DNA from: an uncultured Oscillospiraceae bacterium
Lineage (GTDB): Bacteria > Bacillota > Clostridia > Oscillospirales > Acutalibacteraceae
NCBI GenBank assembly: GCA_949289045.1
Contig: CASEMN010000002.1
Span: forward strand, 186,001 to 250,000
Reading direction: 5' to 3'
Length of the DNA: 64,000 bases
This document shows positions 44,930-54,164 of the stretch, one piece after another; position 1 is the first letter of the stretch, and every line of letters starts with the position of its first letter. The notes under the pieces were generated by a model. The model was not told the DNA's origin and searched no databases. It saw nothing but the letters and a program-made list of their open reading frames with translations. The position numbers were made by a program, and so were the translations under genes.

Positions 44930-44952
44930 ACTGAAATAAAACTCAAAATCAC

Positions 44953-44993
44953 AAAACTCCTTTTAGAACAGAAAGTTCTGAAAGGAGTTTTTT
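44953..44993 (+). terminator. Terminator after the nucleoside importer operon
   Basis: AAAACTCCTTT and AAAGGAGTTTT pair, with an inner AGAAC/GTTCT step, followed by a T-run. Confidence 0.92.
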
Positions 44994-45112
44994 ATGCCCA
45001 AATTTGAATTTATATTCGAAATTTGCGAAAAACACAGATTTTTTGTCCAATTAATGATAGGATGAATCGTTATTATTAGTAAAACAAAATTTATTAAAGA
45101 AAGGTGAGCGAT

Positions 45113-45694
45113 GTGAAAGAACTCAGTAAAAAAACAAAGATCATTTTTTCAGTATTTGCATTAATTTTTGTTATACTTATTGCAACCCAGTTCATTTGGC
45201 CCGTAAGGGTTTCTTTTGACAGTGAAAGCACAAGACAGTCTTATGAAGAAGCTGAGGGTTTAGAGTACAGCTGTAAAATGTTAAGAGAACAGGGAGACCC
45301 ATACGAAGAGCTTTTATCAGATTATCCTTTTGAATTCAGTGATGACGAAGAATACAGAATAATTTATGTATATTTCAATGTAACAAATTACTATCTGGGA
45401 TTTATAGAAAACCCTGAAATTAAAGTCAGAAACCTTCCAAGAGATAACAGTGATTTTGTAATGAGATTAAATAACGCCGTAGGAGAAACATTTAAGCTTG
45501 GTGAAGATTTTTATGTGCCTCTCAGAATTATTGTAAAAACCGATGGACTTACAAACGAAGAGATTGCAGAAAAAATTAAAAACCTCGATTTGGAACTCGA
45601 ATACAGCAGGAGATACTTGGATTTACCTCCAAAAACGTTTAAAGTAACTATTCCTGATAATTTTGAGCTTCCTTCTCAAATAAGAGAAGAATAA
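45113..45694 (+). CDS. Hypothetical membrane-anchored protein
   Basis: 193 residues. One membrane helix near residues 8-28 is followed by an acidic extracytoplasmic domain with many Tyr, Glu and Asp. I recognise no domain. A GTG three codons upstream is in frame; the GTG at 45113 has AAGGTG seven bases before it and was chosen. It is a single gene with its own terminator. Confidence 0.65.
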   Translation: MKELSKKTKIIFSVFALIFVILIATQFIWPVRVSFDSESTRQSYEEAEGLEYSCKMLREQGDPYEELLSDYPFEFSDDEEYRIIYVYFNVTNYYLGFIENPEIKVRNLPRDNSDFVMRLNNAVGETFKLGEDFYVPLRIIVKTDGLTNEEIAEKIKNLDLELEYSRRYLDLPPKTFKVTIPDNFELPSQIREE

Positions 45695-45701
45695 AATACG
45701 A

Positions 45702-45733
45702 AATCCCCGTACAGTTTTGACTGTGCGGGGATT
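45702..45733 (+). terminator. Terminator after the hypothetical membrane protein
   Basis: A 13-bp stem (AATCCCCGTACAG with CTGTGCGGGGATT, one T-G pair), then CACTTTTTT. Confidence 0.92.
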
Positions 45734-45833
45734 CACTTTTTTAGCAGGTAAAATTATTTATTGTTTCATCTAAGGCATTTATGATATCTTGTCGACGTCG
45801 TTTGGTGTATAACTTGGGTACAAACTCAGCATC

Positions 45834-46595
45834 CTAGACTTTTTTAAGTTCTACTTTTGTCTGTCCGTCAGCTTCCGTAAAAATAAACTGAACAGATATT
45901 TTTTCACTGCTGCCTTTAGGGGTGTAATCTTTCATTATGAATCCGTCATCTGTCATCTCAAGTTCATAGGGCAAACCCTCATAGAATTTCATAAACTCTT
46001 CCTTTGAAGCTATAAGGGTATGTATCTGGGTGCTGCCAATCCATGGACCGCTCATATGCATTGGGAACGGTACTTTATAGCCATAGCAAACAGCTTTCAT
46101 GGGTACAAAATTAATCTGTTTTCCGTCCCTGCCTTCTACCCCCTCGGTAGAAATTCCATCGGTAAGGATTAATGACTCATCAGCCTCTAAAAAAATTCCT
46201 TCTGTATATAGGGGAAGTTTTTCTCCGTCGCTGTCGGGATGAATATACAAAATCCTCATCATTATGGTTTTACCTTCGGAGTCAGTAAGAAGCACTCTGT
46301 CAGTACCTGTCCATTCGCATTTGAGTTCAGGGTTTTCTGCTTTTACCTTTTCAACTATTTCTGAAAAAGGCAAGTCACTGAGAAAGGATGTAATACCATT
46401 CTGGTCACCGTATCCCGGCAAATTAGAAATGTTAAGAGTGATATTTCTGGGGACTTTTACAAGCACAGTTGTTCCATCCCAGCTGTCAGCAGCAAAAGTT
46501 TTTGTTTTGGCATAAATGGGATTATAGCAGGAGCAAAGAAACACAGTTGATAAAATCACAATCGCTGCCATAAGAGCCGATAGATATTTTTTCAT
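45834..46595 (-). CDS. Putative lipoprotein of unknown function
   Basis: 253 residues. The signal peptide ends in FLCSC, with Cys23 the likely lipid-modified residue. The mature part has no domain I know. CAGGAGG lies before the ATG. It follows the small membrane protein gene by about 30 bp on the same strand, so the two probably form an operon. Confidence 0.7.
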   Translation of the reverse strand: MKKYLSALMAAIVILSTVFLCSCYNPIYAKTKTFAADSWDGTTVLVKVPRNITLNISNLPGYGDQNGITSFLSDLPFSEIVEKVKAENPELKCEWTGTDRVLLTDSEGKTIMMRILYIHPDSDGEKLPLYTEGIFLEADESLILTDGISTEGVEGRDGKQINFVPMKAVCYGYKVPFPMHMSGPWIGSTQIHTLIASKEEFMKFYEGLPYELEMTDDGFIMKDYTPKGSSEKISVQFIFTEADGQTKVELKKV

Positions 46596-46625
46596 AGTGA
46601 TACCTCCTGAGTTTTTATTTCCAAT

Positions 46626-46937
46626 TTAATTATCTTTTGATTTTTTTATTATGAAACCCAAAGTAGAAAAAACAATTGCCATAAAGGAAAGAGCACCAGT
46701 AACTATATTTCCTCCGATTAAACTGTATATTCCAAAAATGAAACTGCATAAAAGGACGATTGCAAAGCTGCATATATTTAAAATTTCGTCCTCAGAAACA
46801 CAAATATGCTGTCCCGTTATTGCACCGAAAATTAAAAGCAGAATAAGAAATGCATGGGATATATCTCCCTTTACTAAAAAAATCAGAAAAAGTACCGTTG
46901 AAATTCCGCAGGAAATAATGACACCTGTCTTTTTCAT
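46626..46937 (-). CDS. Small hypothetical membrane protein
   Basis: 103 residues, mostly four hydrophobic segments, with a short polar loop around residues 42-52 and a basic tail (KKSKDN). Function unknown. GGGGTGAG precedes the ATG. It lies upstream of the lipoprotein gene. The 227 bp to its right hold only the proS terminator and AT-rich sequence. Confidence 0.6.
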   Translation of the reverse strand: MKKTGVIISCGISTVLFLIFLVKGDISHAFLILLLIFGAITGQHICVSEDEILNICSFAIVLLCSFIFGIYSLIGGNIVTGALSFMAIVFSTLGFIIKKSKDN

Positions 46938-47094
46938 ACTTTCTCACCCCGCTAAACTAATGCGTTTACTATGTTTTTGGATTTAATTTATGCAAGGTAG
47001 ATATACAGTTCGCCTTCTCTCCTCTATATACTATAACGAAACAAAATCAACATTTGCGACAATTATTTTAATTTTTATCGTCTACATCTATATA

Positions 47095-47131
47095 AAAAAC
47101 TTCCGACTGCATAATGCAATCGGAAGTTTTT
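47095..47131 (-). terminator. Terminator after proS
   Basis: A long stem (AACTTCCGA with TCGGAAGTT and inner TGCAT/ATGCA) followed on the minus strand by six T. Confidence 0.92.
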
Positions 47132-47164
47132 CTGTATTCATATTCTAATTTAACTAAACTTAAA

Positions 47165-48601
47165 TTAATATGCCTTGCCCCAGTAGAGCATCTTATCAGC
47201 AGGCTTTCCGCAGCATACGCATACATCGGAAATTTTCTCCTGCTCAAAGGGAATACATCTTGATGTAACTCCTACAACCTCTTTGAGCTTTTCTTCACAG
47301 GCAAGGTCACCGCACCACATAGCCTTGATAAAGCCAGGCTTATTATCGGCAATCTCTTTCATCTCGTCAAGGTTCTTTGCGGTGTATGTCATCTCCTCAC
47401 GGCGCTTGAGAGCCTTCTCATAAAGTCCGTCATGGACAGCCTGAAGAAGCTCGGGAATACGTGTTTCAAGCTCGTCAAGGGATACAAAAATCTTTTCTCT
47501 GTTATCTCTGCGAACAATTACGCACTGGTTCTTTTCGATGTCCTTAGGACCGATTTCAAGACGAAGGGGCACGCCTTTCATCTCATATTCAGCAAACTTC
47601 CAGCCTGCTGAATTGTCGCTTGTATCAGCCTTTACACGGCAGAATTTTGAAAGTCTCTCTCTGAGCTCCTCAGCCTTTTCGAGAACACCCTCTTTATGCA
47701 TTGCAATAGGTACAATGATAACCTGAGTGGGAGCTACTGCGGGAGGCAGCACCAGTCCGTTATCGTCACCGTGAGTCATAATAATAGCTCCGATTATACG
47801 GCTCGACATACCCCATGAGGTCTGGTAAGGATACTGAGGCTTATTGTCACGGCCTGTAAACTGAATATCAAAGGCCTTAGCAAAGCCATCGCCAAAATAG
47901 TGGCTTGTACCGCTCTGGAGAGCCTTACCGTCATGCATAAGCGCCTCAATAGTATAAGTAGCCTCCGCTCCGGCAAACTTCTCCTTATCGGTCTTCACGC
48001 CCTTTATAACGGGTATTGCAAGGCATTTCTCCGCAAAGTTTGCGTATACGTTCAGCATACGTTCTGTCTCTTCAAGAGCCTCCTGTGCAGTCTCATGCAT
48101 GGTGTGTCCTTCCTGCCAGAAGAACTCCATTGTACGAAGGAAAGGTCTTGTAGTCTTTTCCCAGCGGACAACTGAACACCACTGGTTATAGAGTTTCGGA
48201 AGGTCACGGTAAGAGTGAATTATCTGAGCATAATGGTCGCAGAAAAGAGTCTCAGAAGTAGGTCTTACGCAAAGACGCTCAGCGAGCTTCTCTTCTCCTC
48301 CATGGGTTACCCATGCAACTTCAGGAGCAAATCCCTCAACGTGGTCCTTCTCCTTTTGAAGAAGACTTTCAGGAATAAACATGGGCATCATTACGTTTTC
48401 ATGTCCTAAACGCTTAAATTCAGCGTCAAGGGTATCTCTTATATTCTCCCAGAGAGCGGTTCCGTATGGGCGGATTACCATACATCCCCTTACTCCTGAG
48501 TATGAGGCAAGCTCTGCCTTTTTAACAACATCGGTATACCATTTAGCAAAATCAACATCCATGGATGTAATTTCTTCTACCATTTTTTTCTGGTCTGCCA
48601 T
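47165..48601 (-). CDS. proS: Prolyl-tRNA synthetase (archaeal/eukaryote-like ProS type)
   Basis: 478 residues, too short for the bacterial type with its insertion (YbaK) domain. Class II motifs are visible: [31 protein letters not shown] (motif 2), and the C-terminal zinc-binding-like domain ending MLYWGKAY with CVCCGKP. It charges tRNA-Pro. The ATG at 48601 with AGGCGG seven bases before it was chosen over an upstream TTG. It has its own promoter and terminator. Confidence 0.95.
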   Translation of the reverse strand: MADQKKMVEEITSMDVDFAKWYTDVVKKAELASYSGVRGCMVIRPYGTALWENIRDTLDAEFKRLGHENVMMPMFIPESLLQKEKDHVEGFAPEVAWVTHGGEEKLAERLCVRPTSETLFCDHYAQIIHSYRDLPKLYNQWCSVVRWEKTTRPFLRTMEFFWQEGHTMHETAQEALEETERMLNVYANFAEKCLAIPVIKGVKTDKEKFAGAEATYTIEALMHDGKALQSGTSHYFGDGFAKAFDIQFTGRDNKPQYPYQTSWGMSSRIIGAIIMTHGDDNGLVLPPAVAPTQVIIVPIAMHKEGVLEKAEELRERLSKFCRVKADTSDNSAGWKFAEYEMKGVPLRLEIGPKDIEKNQCVIVRRDNREKIFVSLDELETRIPELLQAVHDGLYEKALKRREEMTYTAKNLDEMKEIADNKPGFIKAMWCGDLACEEKLKEVVGVTSRCIPFEQEKISDVCVCCGKPADKMLYWGKAY

Positions 48602-48654
48602 TTTTTTCCGCCTTTCTTTCTGCAAAAACGCATCAAATCGAATTATACCGTTTA

Positions 48655-48683
48655 ATTATATCCTTAATCGCTTTGTTTTTCAA
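48655..48683 (-). promoter_or_regulatory. Promoter of proS
   Basis: On the minus strand TTGAAA, 17-bp spacer, TATAAT. The leader of about 45 nt leaves no room for a T-box. Confidence 0.72.
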
Positions 48684-48727
48684 GGAATAATATTAAATTT
48701 ATATCCATGTCCTTTTATAAAAACTAA

Positions 48728-48750
48728 GCCGCACCCGTTGAAGGTGCGGC
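48728..48750 (-). terminator. Terminator after acpP
   Basis: A perfect 8-bp stem (GCCGCACC with GGTGCGGC), followed on the minus strand by TTAGTTTTT. Confidence 0.87.
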
Positions 48751-48779
48751 AAGGCATATATATTATGTTACGCCGTTAC

Positions 48780-49007
48780 TTAGATGTTCTCTTCTACAAA
48801 CTTAACGATATCTCCGACGGTTTTTACGTTCTCAATTACCTCATCGGGAACTTCGATTTCAAACTCGTCTTCAATTGACATTACGATATCGACAACATCA
48901 AGACTGTCGGCGCCGAGATCTTCCATCACCAAAGATTCCATCGTTACTGCGTCTGCGTTCTGCTCAAGCTGCTCGCAGAGAATATCTCTGATTTTCTCAA
49001 AAACCAT
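48780..49007 (-). CDS. acpP: Acyl carrier protein
   Basis: 75 residues, acidic and helical. The phosphopantetheine attachment site is Ser35 in GADSLDVVD. It carries growing acyl chains in fatty acid synthesis. GGAG lies eight bases before the ATG at 49007, so the seven upstream codons are not used. It stands alone rather than in a fab cluster, with a strong promoter and a leader of about 115 nt. Confidence 0.96.
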   Translation of the reverse strand: MVFEKIRDILCEQLEQNADAVTMESLVMEDLGADSLDVVDIVMSIEDEFEIEVPDEVIENVKTVGDIVKFVEENI

Positions 49008-49127
49008 ATTTACATCTCCTTCACTCAAAATTTCGGTTTTTCCGCACTTTATCGCCTCGCCCCGGTGGACATTTGCCGCCGCCTGTGCTAAACTTTTTCT
49101 GGCAGAAAAACAATCTTTACAATAGAG

Positions 49128-49156
49128 ATAGTAGTAATATTTTTACTCTTTGTCAA
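49128..49156 (-). promoter_or_regulatory. Promoter of acpP
   Basis: On the minus strand a perfect TTGACA, 17-bp spacer, TACTAT. Confidence 0.75.
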
Positions 49157-49191
49157 GTACATTTTAGAATTTTTTCTTTTAAGGTGATATT

Positions 49192-50025
49192 ATGCGTTTT
49201 GCGGTTATAGGACATCCAATAGGACACACCATGTCTCCATTCATTCACAAGCGTCTTTTTGAAATTTCCGGCGTCGAGGCAGAATATTCTGTTATGGATA
49301 TCGCTCCTGAAAACTTTGCATCTGAGTTTAAAAATATAAAAAGTCTAAACGGATGCAATCTTACAATTCCCCATAAATCGGCGGTAATTCCCCTTCTCGA
49401 TGAGCTTCACCCTTGGGCAAAACTTTTCGGTGCCGTCAACACCGTTAAATTTGGAGAAAAGAATATCGGCTACAACACCGACTGCATAGGATTTACGAAA
49501 GCTCTTGAAACAGCCAAAATACCTCTTTCAGGCAATGTCATTTTGTGCGGAAACGGCGGAGCTGCAAGAATGATGGCTTTTGTCTGTGCCGAAAAGGGTT
49601 GCAATCTCACATTTTCAGTAAGGGAAAGCGGAATAAAAAAGGCAGAAAAAATAAAGGAAGAAATCCATAAAGCTTTTAAGGATGCAGAAGTTTCAGTCTC
49701 ACTTTCAGAAAATGTAACAGGAAATTTTGATTTGCTTTTGAACGCCACTCCCTGTGGGATGTTCCCAAAAATTGACGCTATGCCCGTAAGGGAAAAGGTA
49801 TTGTCAAAATGCGAAAATGTATTCGACTGCATATATAATCCCAACGAAACACAGCTTTTAAAAAAAGCAAAGGCAAACGGCTCCGGAACAGCTTACGGAA
49901 TGCCTATGCTTCTCTGGCAGGCTGCGGCGGCTCAGGAAATCTGGAACGGTGTTAAGTTTTCAGAAGATGACGTTAACTCCCTTGTGGAAGAAGCTGTAAG
50001 GGAAATGGAAAGGATTTTCAGATGA
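49192..50025 (+). CDS. aroE: Shikimate dehydrogenase
   Basis: 277 residues. The N-terminus GHPIGHTMSPFIHKRLF binds shikimate, NLTIPHKSAVIPLLDE contains the catalytic Lys, and GNGGAARMMAF is the NADP loop. It reduces 3-dehydroshikimate to shikimate. AAGGTG precedes the ATG. aroK overlaps its end by four bases. Confidence 0.96.
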   Translation: MRFAVIGHPIGHTMSPFIHKRLFEISGVEAEYSVMDIAPENFASEFKNIKSLNGCNLTIPHKSAVIPLLDELHPWAKLFGAVNTVKFGEKNIGYNTDCIGFTKALETAKIPLSGNVILCGNGGAARMMAFVCAEKGCNLTFSVRESGIKKAEKIKEEIHKAFKDAEVSVSLSENVTGNFDLLLNATPCGMFPKIDAMPVREKVLSKCENVFDCIYNPNETQLLKKAKANGSGTAYGMPMLLWQAAAAQEIWNGVKFSEDDVNSLVEEAVREMERIFR

Positions 50026-50528
50026 ATATTTATCTTTGCGGATTTATGGGGTGCGGTAAGAGCACCGTAGGAAAAATTCTTGCAGAAAAGCTCTCAATGA
50101 AATTTACCGATATGGATACTGCCATAGAAGATTTTTACAAAATGACAATTCCGGAAATATTTGCTTCTTACGGCGAAGAAGGCTTCAGGGAAAGAGAAAC
50201 CGAAATCTGCCGGATGCTTTCAGAGAAGGATTCCCTCATAGTTGCCTGCGGCGGCGGAGCAGTTCTCCGAAAGGAAAATGTGGACATTATCAAAAAGGAC
50301 GGTATAATTGTCTTTCTGAAAGTGCCGGAAGAAAACCTTATTAATCGCCTTAGGAATGATCCTACTCCGAGACCTGTTATTCAAAATAAATCCGATGAGG
50401 ATATTTTAGAGATATACAGGGGACGGCTTCCCAAATACCTTGAAGCGGCGGAGAAAATCGTCGATTGCTGCGAAAATCCGGAGGAAAACGCAGAGCGTAT
50501 TTTAGATGCTGTTAAAGAAAAAATATGA
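50022..50528 (+). CDS. aroK: Shikimate kinase
   Basis: 168 residues. Walker A is GFMGCGKST (7-15), followed by DMDTAIE (Mg2+ and shikimate site), GFRERE, and CGGGAV; a late RNDPTPRPV fits the lid region. It phosphorylates shikimate. Coupled to aroE (ATGA overlap). A separate promoter and leader follow before aroF. Confidence 0.96.
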   Translation: MNIYLCGFMGCGKSTVGKILAEKLSMKFTDMDTAIEDFYKMTIPEIFASYGEEGFRERETEICRMLSEKDSLIVACGGGAVLRKENVDIIKKDGIIVFLKVPEENLINRLRNDPTPRPVIQNKSDEDILEIYRGRLPKYLEAAEKIVDCCENPEENAERILDAVKEKI

Positions 50529-50549
50529 TTTTCACATTGCAAAAAACTA

Positions 50550-50578
50550 TTGACAGAGCGAAAAAAAGGTATTATATT
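50550..50578 (+). promoter_or_regulatory. Promoter of the aroF-pheA operon
   Basis: TTGACA, 17-bp spacer, TATATT, 22 bp after aroK. Confidence 0.78.
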
Positions 50579-50610
50579 AAACACAATAAGTATATTCGGG
50601 AGATTTAGCC

Positions 50611-50712
50611 ATGACTGTTTCGTGTGCAAAAAAGAATTATTTCTTTTACTTTACACTCAGCTTCTTTTTTAGCTGGGGCTTTTTTGCTGCGAAAAAATAT
50701 GCTGTGAGTTAA
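50611..50712 (+). CDS. Aromatic-rich leader peptide of the aroF operon
   Basis: A 33-codon ORF, with GGGAG eight bases before its ATG. Twelve of 33 residues are aromatic: eight Phe, three Tyr and one Trp, in runs such as NYFFYF, SFFF and SWGFF. It is followed by an intrinsic terminator and then by a DAHP synthase gene. This is the classic design of ribosome-mediated attenuation. Low charged tRNA-Phe or tRNA-Tyr would stall the ribosome and prevent termination. Confidence 0.82.
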   Translation: MTVSCAKKNYFFYFTLSFFFSWGFFAAKKYAVS

Positions 50713-50744
50713 CTTTCGTAATATGCCAAAATAAAAGGACATTT

Positions 50745-50777
50745 AACGAGGCTCATAGCATTGAGCCTCGTTTTTTT
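50745..50777 (+). terminator. Attenuator terminator before aroF
   Basis: A perfect 11-bp stem (AACGAGGCTCA with TGAGCCTCGTT), six-base loop, seven T. It lies between the leader peptide and aroF. TTTCGTAATATG (50714-50725) just after the leader stop can pair imperfectly with CATTTAACGAGG (50740-50751) as a weak antiterminator. Confidence 0.9.
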
Positions 50778-50807
50778 GTTTCGTTTAACTTTAAGGAGGA
50801 ATAAAAA

Positions 50808-51818
50808 ATGATTATTGTACTTAAATCAGGAGTTACAGAAAAACAGATTAAGGATTTTTCAGAGGAACTTTCAGTTCATGGCGTTTCCGTCAACACGTGG
50901 AGAGGTACTCAGTCCACCGTACTCGGTCTTATCGGTGATACAGCATCAATTGATATAGACTACGTTCAGGCGCAAAATATTGTTGAAAGCGTTAAAAGAG
51001 TTCAGGAGCCCTACAAAAAGGCTAATAGAAAATTTCATCCTGATGACACCGTAATAAAAATAGGCGATACTCAAATAGGCGGCGGAAACCTTACAATAAT
51101 GGCAGGCCCCTGCTCCGTTGAAAGCGTACCTCAGATGCACGAAGTTGCTCAGAGAGTAAAGGCAGCCGGTGCTACCTTCCTTCGCGGCGGCGCATTCAAA
51201 CCCCGCACTTCCCCTTACGCTTTCCAGGGACTGCGTGACGAAGGACTTAAAATGATGCTCGAAGCCAAAAAGGAAACAGGGCTTCCCATCGTCACAGAAA
51301 TTATGAGTGCTGAACATATTTCGCTTTTCGAGGACGTTGACGTTATTCAGGTCGGCGCAAGAAACATGCAGAACTTTGAGCTTCTCAAAGAACTCGGAAA
51401 ACTTGATAAACCCATTCTCCTTAAAAGAGGTCTTGCAAACACCATTGAAGAAACTCTCATGAGTGCAGAATACATTATGAGCGGCGGAAACGAAAAGGTC
51501 ATTCTTTGCGAAAGAGGTATCCGCACCTTTGAAACATACACAAGAAACACCCTCGATATTTCCGCAATTCCCGCTTTCAAGCGTCTTTCACATCTTCCCG
51601 TAATTGTTGACCCCAGCCATGCGGCGGGCATTACCTGGATGGTAGAGCCTCTCGCTCTTGCAGCCGTTGCAGCAGGCGCTGACGGACTTATGATAGAAGT
51701 TCACAACAATCCCAAAAAAGCCCTTTCAGACGGCGCTCAGTCCCTTACACCTGATCAGTTTGATGAAACTGCGGCAAAAGCTCTCGCCCTTGCAAAATCA
51801 ATGGGTAGAAATGTTTGA
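50808..51818 (+). CDS. aroF: DAHP synthase (type I-beta, with N-terminal regulatory domain)
   Basis: 336 residues. It makes DAHP from phosphoenolpyruvate and erythrose-4-phosphate, the first step of aromatic synthesis. The N-terminal 70 residues form a ferredoxin-like domain linked to feedback control in Thermotoga-type enzymes. The barrel contains MAGPCSVES, LRGGAFKPRTSPY, VGARNMQNF and VDPSHAAG. AAGGAGG precedes the ATG. First gene after the attenuator, and aroB follows. Confidence 0.96.
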   Translation: MIIVLKSGVTEKQIKDFSEELSVHGVSVNTWRGTQSTVLGLIGDTASIDIDYVQAQNIVESVKRVQEPYKKANRKFHPDDTVIKIGDTQIGGGNLTIMAGPCSVESVPQMHEVAQRVKAAGATFLRGGAFKPRTSPYAFQGLRDEGLKMMLEAKKETGLPIVTEIMSAEHISLFEDVDVIQVGARNMQNFELLKELGKLDKPILLKRGLANTIEETLMSAEYIMSGGNEKVILCERGIRTFETYTRNTLDISAIPAFKRLSHLPVIVDPSHAAGITWMVEPLALAAVAAGADGLMIEVHNNPKKALSDGAQSLTPDQFDETAAKALALAKSMGRNV

Positions 51819-51832
51819 GAGAAGAGAATATT

Positions 51833-52876
51833 ATGGAAAAAATAAGAGTTAATACAGGAAGAAAATACGATATTTTCATTGAAAGAAACATTCTCTCTTC
51901 CTGCGGTCAAATAGTTAGAAGCGTTTCAAACGCAGCTACTGCTGCAATTGTCACCGACAGTAATGTGGCTCCCCTTTACCTTCAAAAAGTTAAAACTTCT
52001 CTCGAAAAAGAGGGTTTCAGAACCGTAACCTTCTTTTTCCCGGCAGGAGAAACCTCTAAAACAATTTCCACTGTTACGGATATTTTGAATTTCTTCGCAG
52101 AAAACTCCATGACCCGCTCCGACATCGCAGTAGCTCTCGGCGGTGGAGTTACGGGAGATCTCACAGGCTTTGCCGCTGCAATCTATATGAGAGGCATTGA
52201 ATTTGTACAGATTCCCACCTCTCTCCTCGCTCAGATCGACTCTTCCGTAGGCGGAAAAACGGGAGCCGACCTGCCGTCAGGCAAAAACTTATGCGGAGCT
52301 TTTCATCAGCCCTCTGCGGTCATTATCGACCCGGAAGTGCTTAAAACTCTGCCATCAAAATTTTTCTCCGATGGAATGGCAGAAGCTATAAAGTACGGCT
52401 GCATTGCGGACGAAAGTCTTTTTGAAGAAATCAAAAAAGGCATCAACACAGAAAACGCCGATTCAATGATTTACAGATGCGTCGATATTAAAAGAGAGAT
52501 AGTCGAACACGACGAAAAAGAAAAAGGAGAGCGTATGCTCCTTAATTTCGGCCATACATTAGGTCATTCCGCTGAAAAGCTAAGCGACTTTACACTTACC
52601 CACGGTGAAGGAGTGGGCATAGGAATGTACATTATGGCAAAATCGGGAGAAAAACAGGGAGTTACCGAAAAGGGAAGCAGCGAAAAAATAGCAGAGCTTC
52701 TTAAAAAATACTCTCTTCCCCTTTCCTGTGATATAAGCCTTCAAGACCTTTGCACAGGCGCTCTTACAGATAAGAAAAGGTCGGGAAGCAATATAAACAT
52801 TGTTCTCCTTAATAAAATCGGCTCTGCCTTTACAAAAAAGCTGCCCGTAGAAGAGCTTTATGATTTTGTCAAATAA
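51833..52876 (+). CDS. aroB: 3-dehydroquinate synthase
   Basis: 347 residues. The NAD-binding segment ALGGGVTGDLTGFAAA, the barrel of IPTSLLAQIDSSVGGKTG, and metal-site text such as NFGHTLGHSAE are AroB signatures. It converts DAHP to 3-dehydroquinate. The frame is open to 51815, but the ATG at 51833 matches the family start. It lies 14 bp after aroF. Confidence 0.96.
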   Translation: MEKIRVNTGRKYDIFIERNILSSCGQIVRSVSNAATAAIVTDSNVAPLYLQKVKTSLEKEGFRTVTFFFPAGETSKTISTVTDILNFFAENSMTRSDIAVALGGGVTGDLTGFAAAIYMRGIEFVQIPTSLLAQIDSSVGGKTGADLPSGKNLCGAFHQPSAVIIDPEVLKTLPSKFFSDGMAEAIKYGCIADESLFEEIKKGINTENADSMIYRCVDIKREIVEHDEKEKGERMLLNFGHTLGHSAEKLSDFTLTHGEGVGIGMYIMAKSGEKQGVTEKGSSEKIAELLKKYSLPLSCDISLQDLCTGALTDKKRSGSNINIVLLNKIGSAFTKKLPVEELYDFVK

Positions 52877-52889
52877 ACGGTGAAAATAT

Positions 52890-54164
52890 ATGAAAGAAGC
52901 TATAATTTATCCATCCGTTCTTAACGGCGAAGTAACCGTACCACCCTCAAAAAGTGTTCTCCACAGAGCTATAATCTGTGCAATGCTTGCGAAGGGAAAA
53001 AGTGTTATAAAAAACGCTGCATTTTCAAAGGATATAACAGCCACAATCAACGCTGCAAAGGCAATTGGTGCTGATATAACCTTTGACGGAGAGACAATAA
53101 CTGTAAACGGAGGAACCTTTACAAAGGAAAAAGCAGAAATTAACTGCTTTGAATCCGGTTCAACTCTTCGATTTATGGTTCCCGTTGCCGCATCCCTCGG
53201 AATAGATGCAGTTTTTACCGGCGAAGGACGGCTTCCCAAAAGGCCAATAAAAGAACTCACCGAGATAATCTCCTCAGGGGGAGTTAAATGCAGCGGCGAC
53301 GCTCTTCCCCTCGAAATAAACGGAAAACTTCGTGCTGGTGAATACAAAATCAGAGGAGATATAAGCTCCCAGTATATTACAGGACTTCTTCTCTCTCTCC
53401 CACTTTGTGACGGAGACAGTAAAGTAGAACTCCTTACCCCTCTCCAGTCAAAGGGATATGTAGACATAACCATAGGCGTTATGGCGGATTTCGGCGTTAA
53501 CGTAACTCCCACGGAAAACGGCTGGATTATTAAAGGCAATCAGCTTTACACTCCCCGTGAGTTTACCGCTGAGGGCGACTGGTCTCAGGCAGCGTTTTTT
53601 CTTGTGGCTGCCGCACTGAGTAAAGAAAGCGAAATTGCCGTTAAGGGACTAAATCCCCTTTCAAAGCAGGGTGACAAAGAAATTTTCGATATTTTAGACC
53701 GTTTTGGTGCAGATATAAAATGGAATGACGGGAAAGTGATGTGTAAAGGTAAAGAACTTAACAGCCTTAATATAGACGCTTCTCAGATACCGGATCTTGT
53801 GCCGATTTTAGGGGTTTTAATGGCCTTTTCCGAAAAGCAGGGAGAAATCTTTGGAGCAGAAAGGCTACGTATTAAGGAAAGCGATCGCCTTTACACCCTG
53901 TGCAACGGACTTTTAAAGCTGGGCTTTAAAGTTCGGGAAACTGACGGCGGAATAATTTTCAGTTCCGGCTCTCATGGTACAGGTGAATGTAAAATAAAAG
54001 GCTTTAATGACCACAGAATTGTAATGGCTATGTCCGTTGCGGCTCTCTATTACGGTTATAAAATTACCATAGACGATGCACAGAGCATAGAAAAATCATA
54101 TCCTCGTTTTTTTGAGGATTACAATAGACTGGGAGGAAAAGCAGATGTCATCAATATATGGTGA
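52890..54164 (+). CDS. aroA: EPSP synthase (3-phosphoshikimate 1-carboxyvinyltransferase)
   Basis: 424 residues. N-terminal VPPSKSVLHRAI, central ESGSTLRFMVPVA and RLPKRPI, and late RIKESDR plus FNDHRIVMAM mark the substrate sites. It joins phosphoenolpyruvate to shikimate-3-phosphate. GGTG lies before the ATG. aroC begins inside its last codons (20-bp overlap). Confidence 0.96.
   Translation: MKEAIIYPSVLNGEVTVPPSKSVLHRAIICAMLAKGKSVIKNAAFSKDITATINAAKAIGADITFDGETITVNGGTFTKEKAEINCFESGSTLRFMVPVAASLGIDAVFTGEGRLPKRPIKELTEIISSGGVKCSGDALPLEINGKLRAGEYKIRGDISSQYITGLLLSLPLCDGDSKVELLTPLQSKGYVDITIGVMADFGVNVTPTENGWIIKGNQLYTPREFTAEGDWSQAAFFLVAAALSKESEIAVKGLNPLSKQGDKEIFDILDRFGADIKWNDGKVMCKGKELNSLNIDASQIPDLVPILGVLMAFSEKQGEIFGAERLRIKESDRLYTLCNGLLKLGFKVRETDGGIIFSSGSHGTGECKIKGFNDHRIVMAMSVAALYYGYKITIDDAQSIEKSYPRFFEDYNRLGGKADVINIW

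Noticed and set aside
48602-48727. T-box upstream of proS
   Set aside because: The promoter lies only about 45 nt from the transcript's first codons, and no T-box sequence or terminator is present.
52907-53539. 210-codon minus-strand frame opposite aroA
   Set aside because: It lies wholly inside a clear aroA gene on the other strand, has no family resemblance, and comes from codon bias of the real gene. The same holds for long antisense frames in metG, mgtA, araB-like and isomerase genes.
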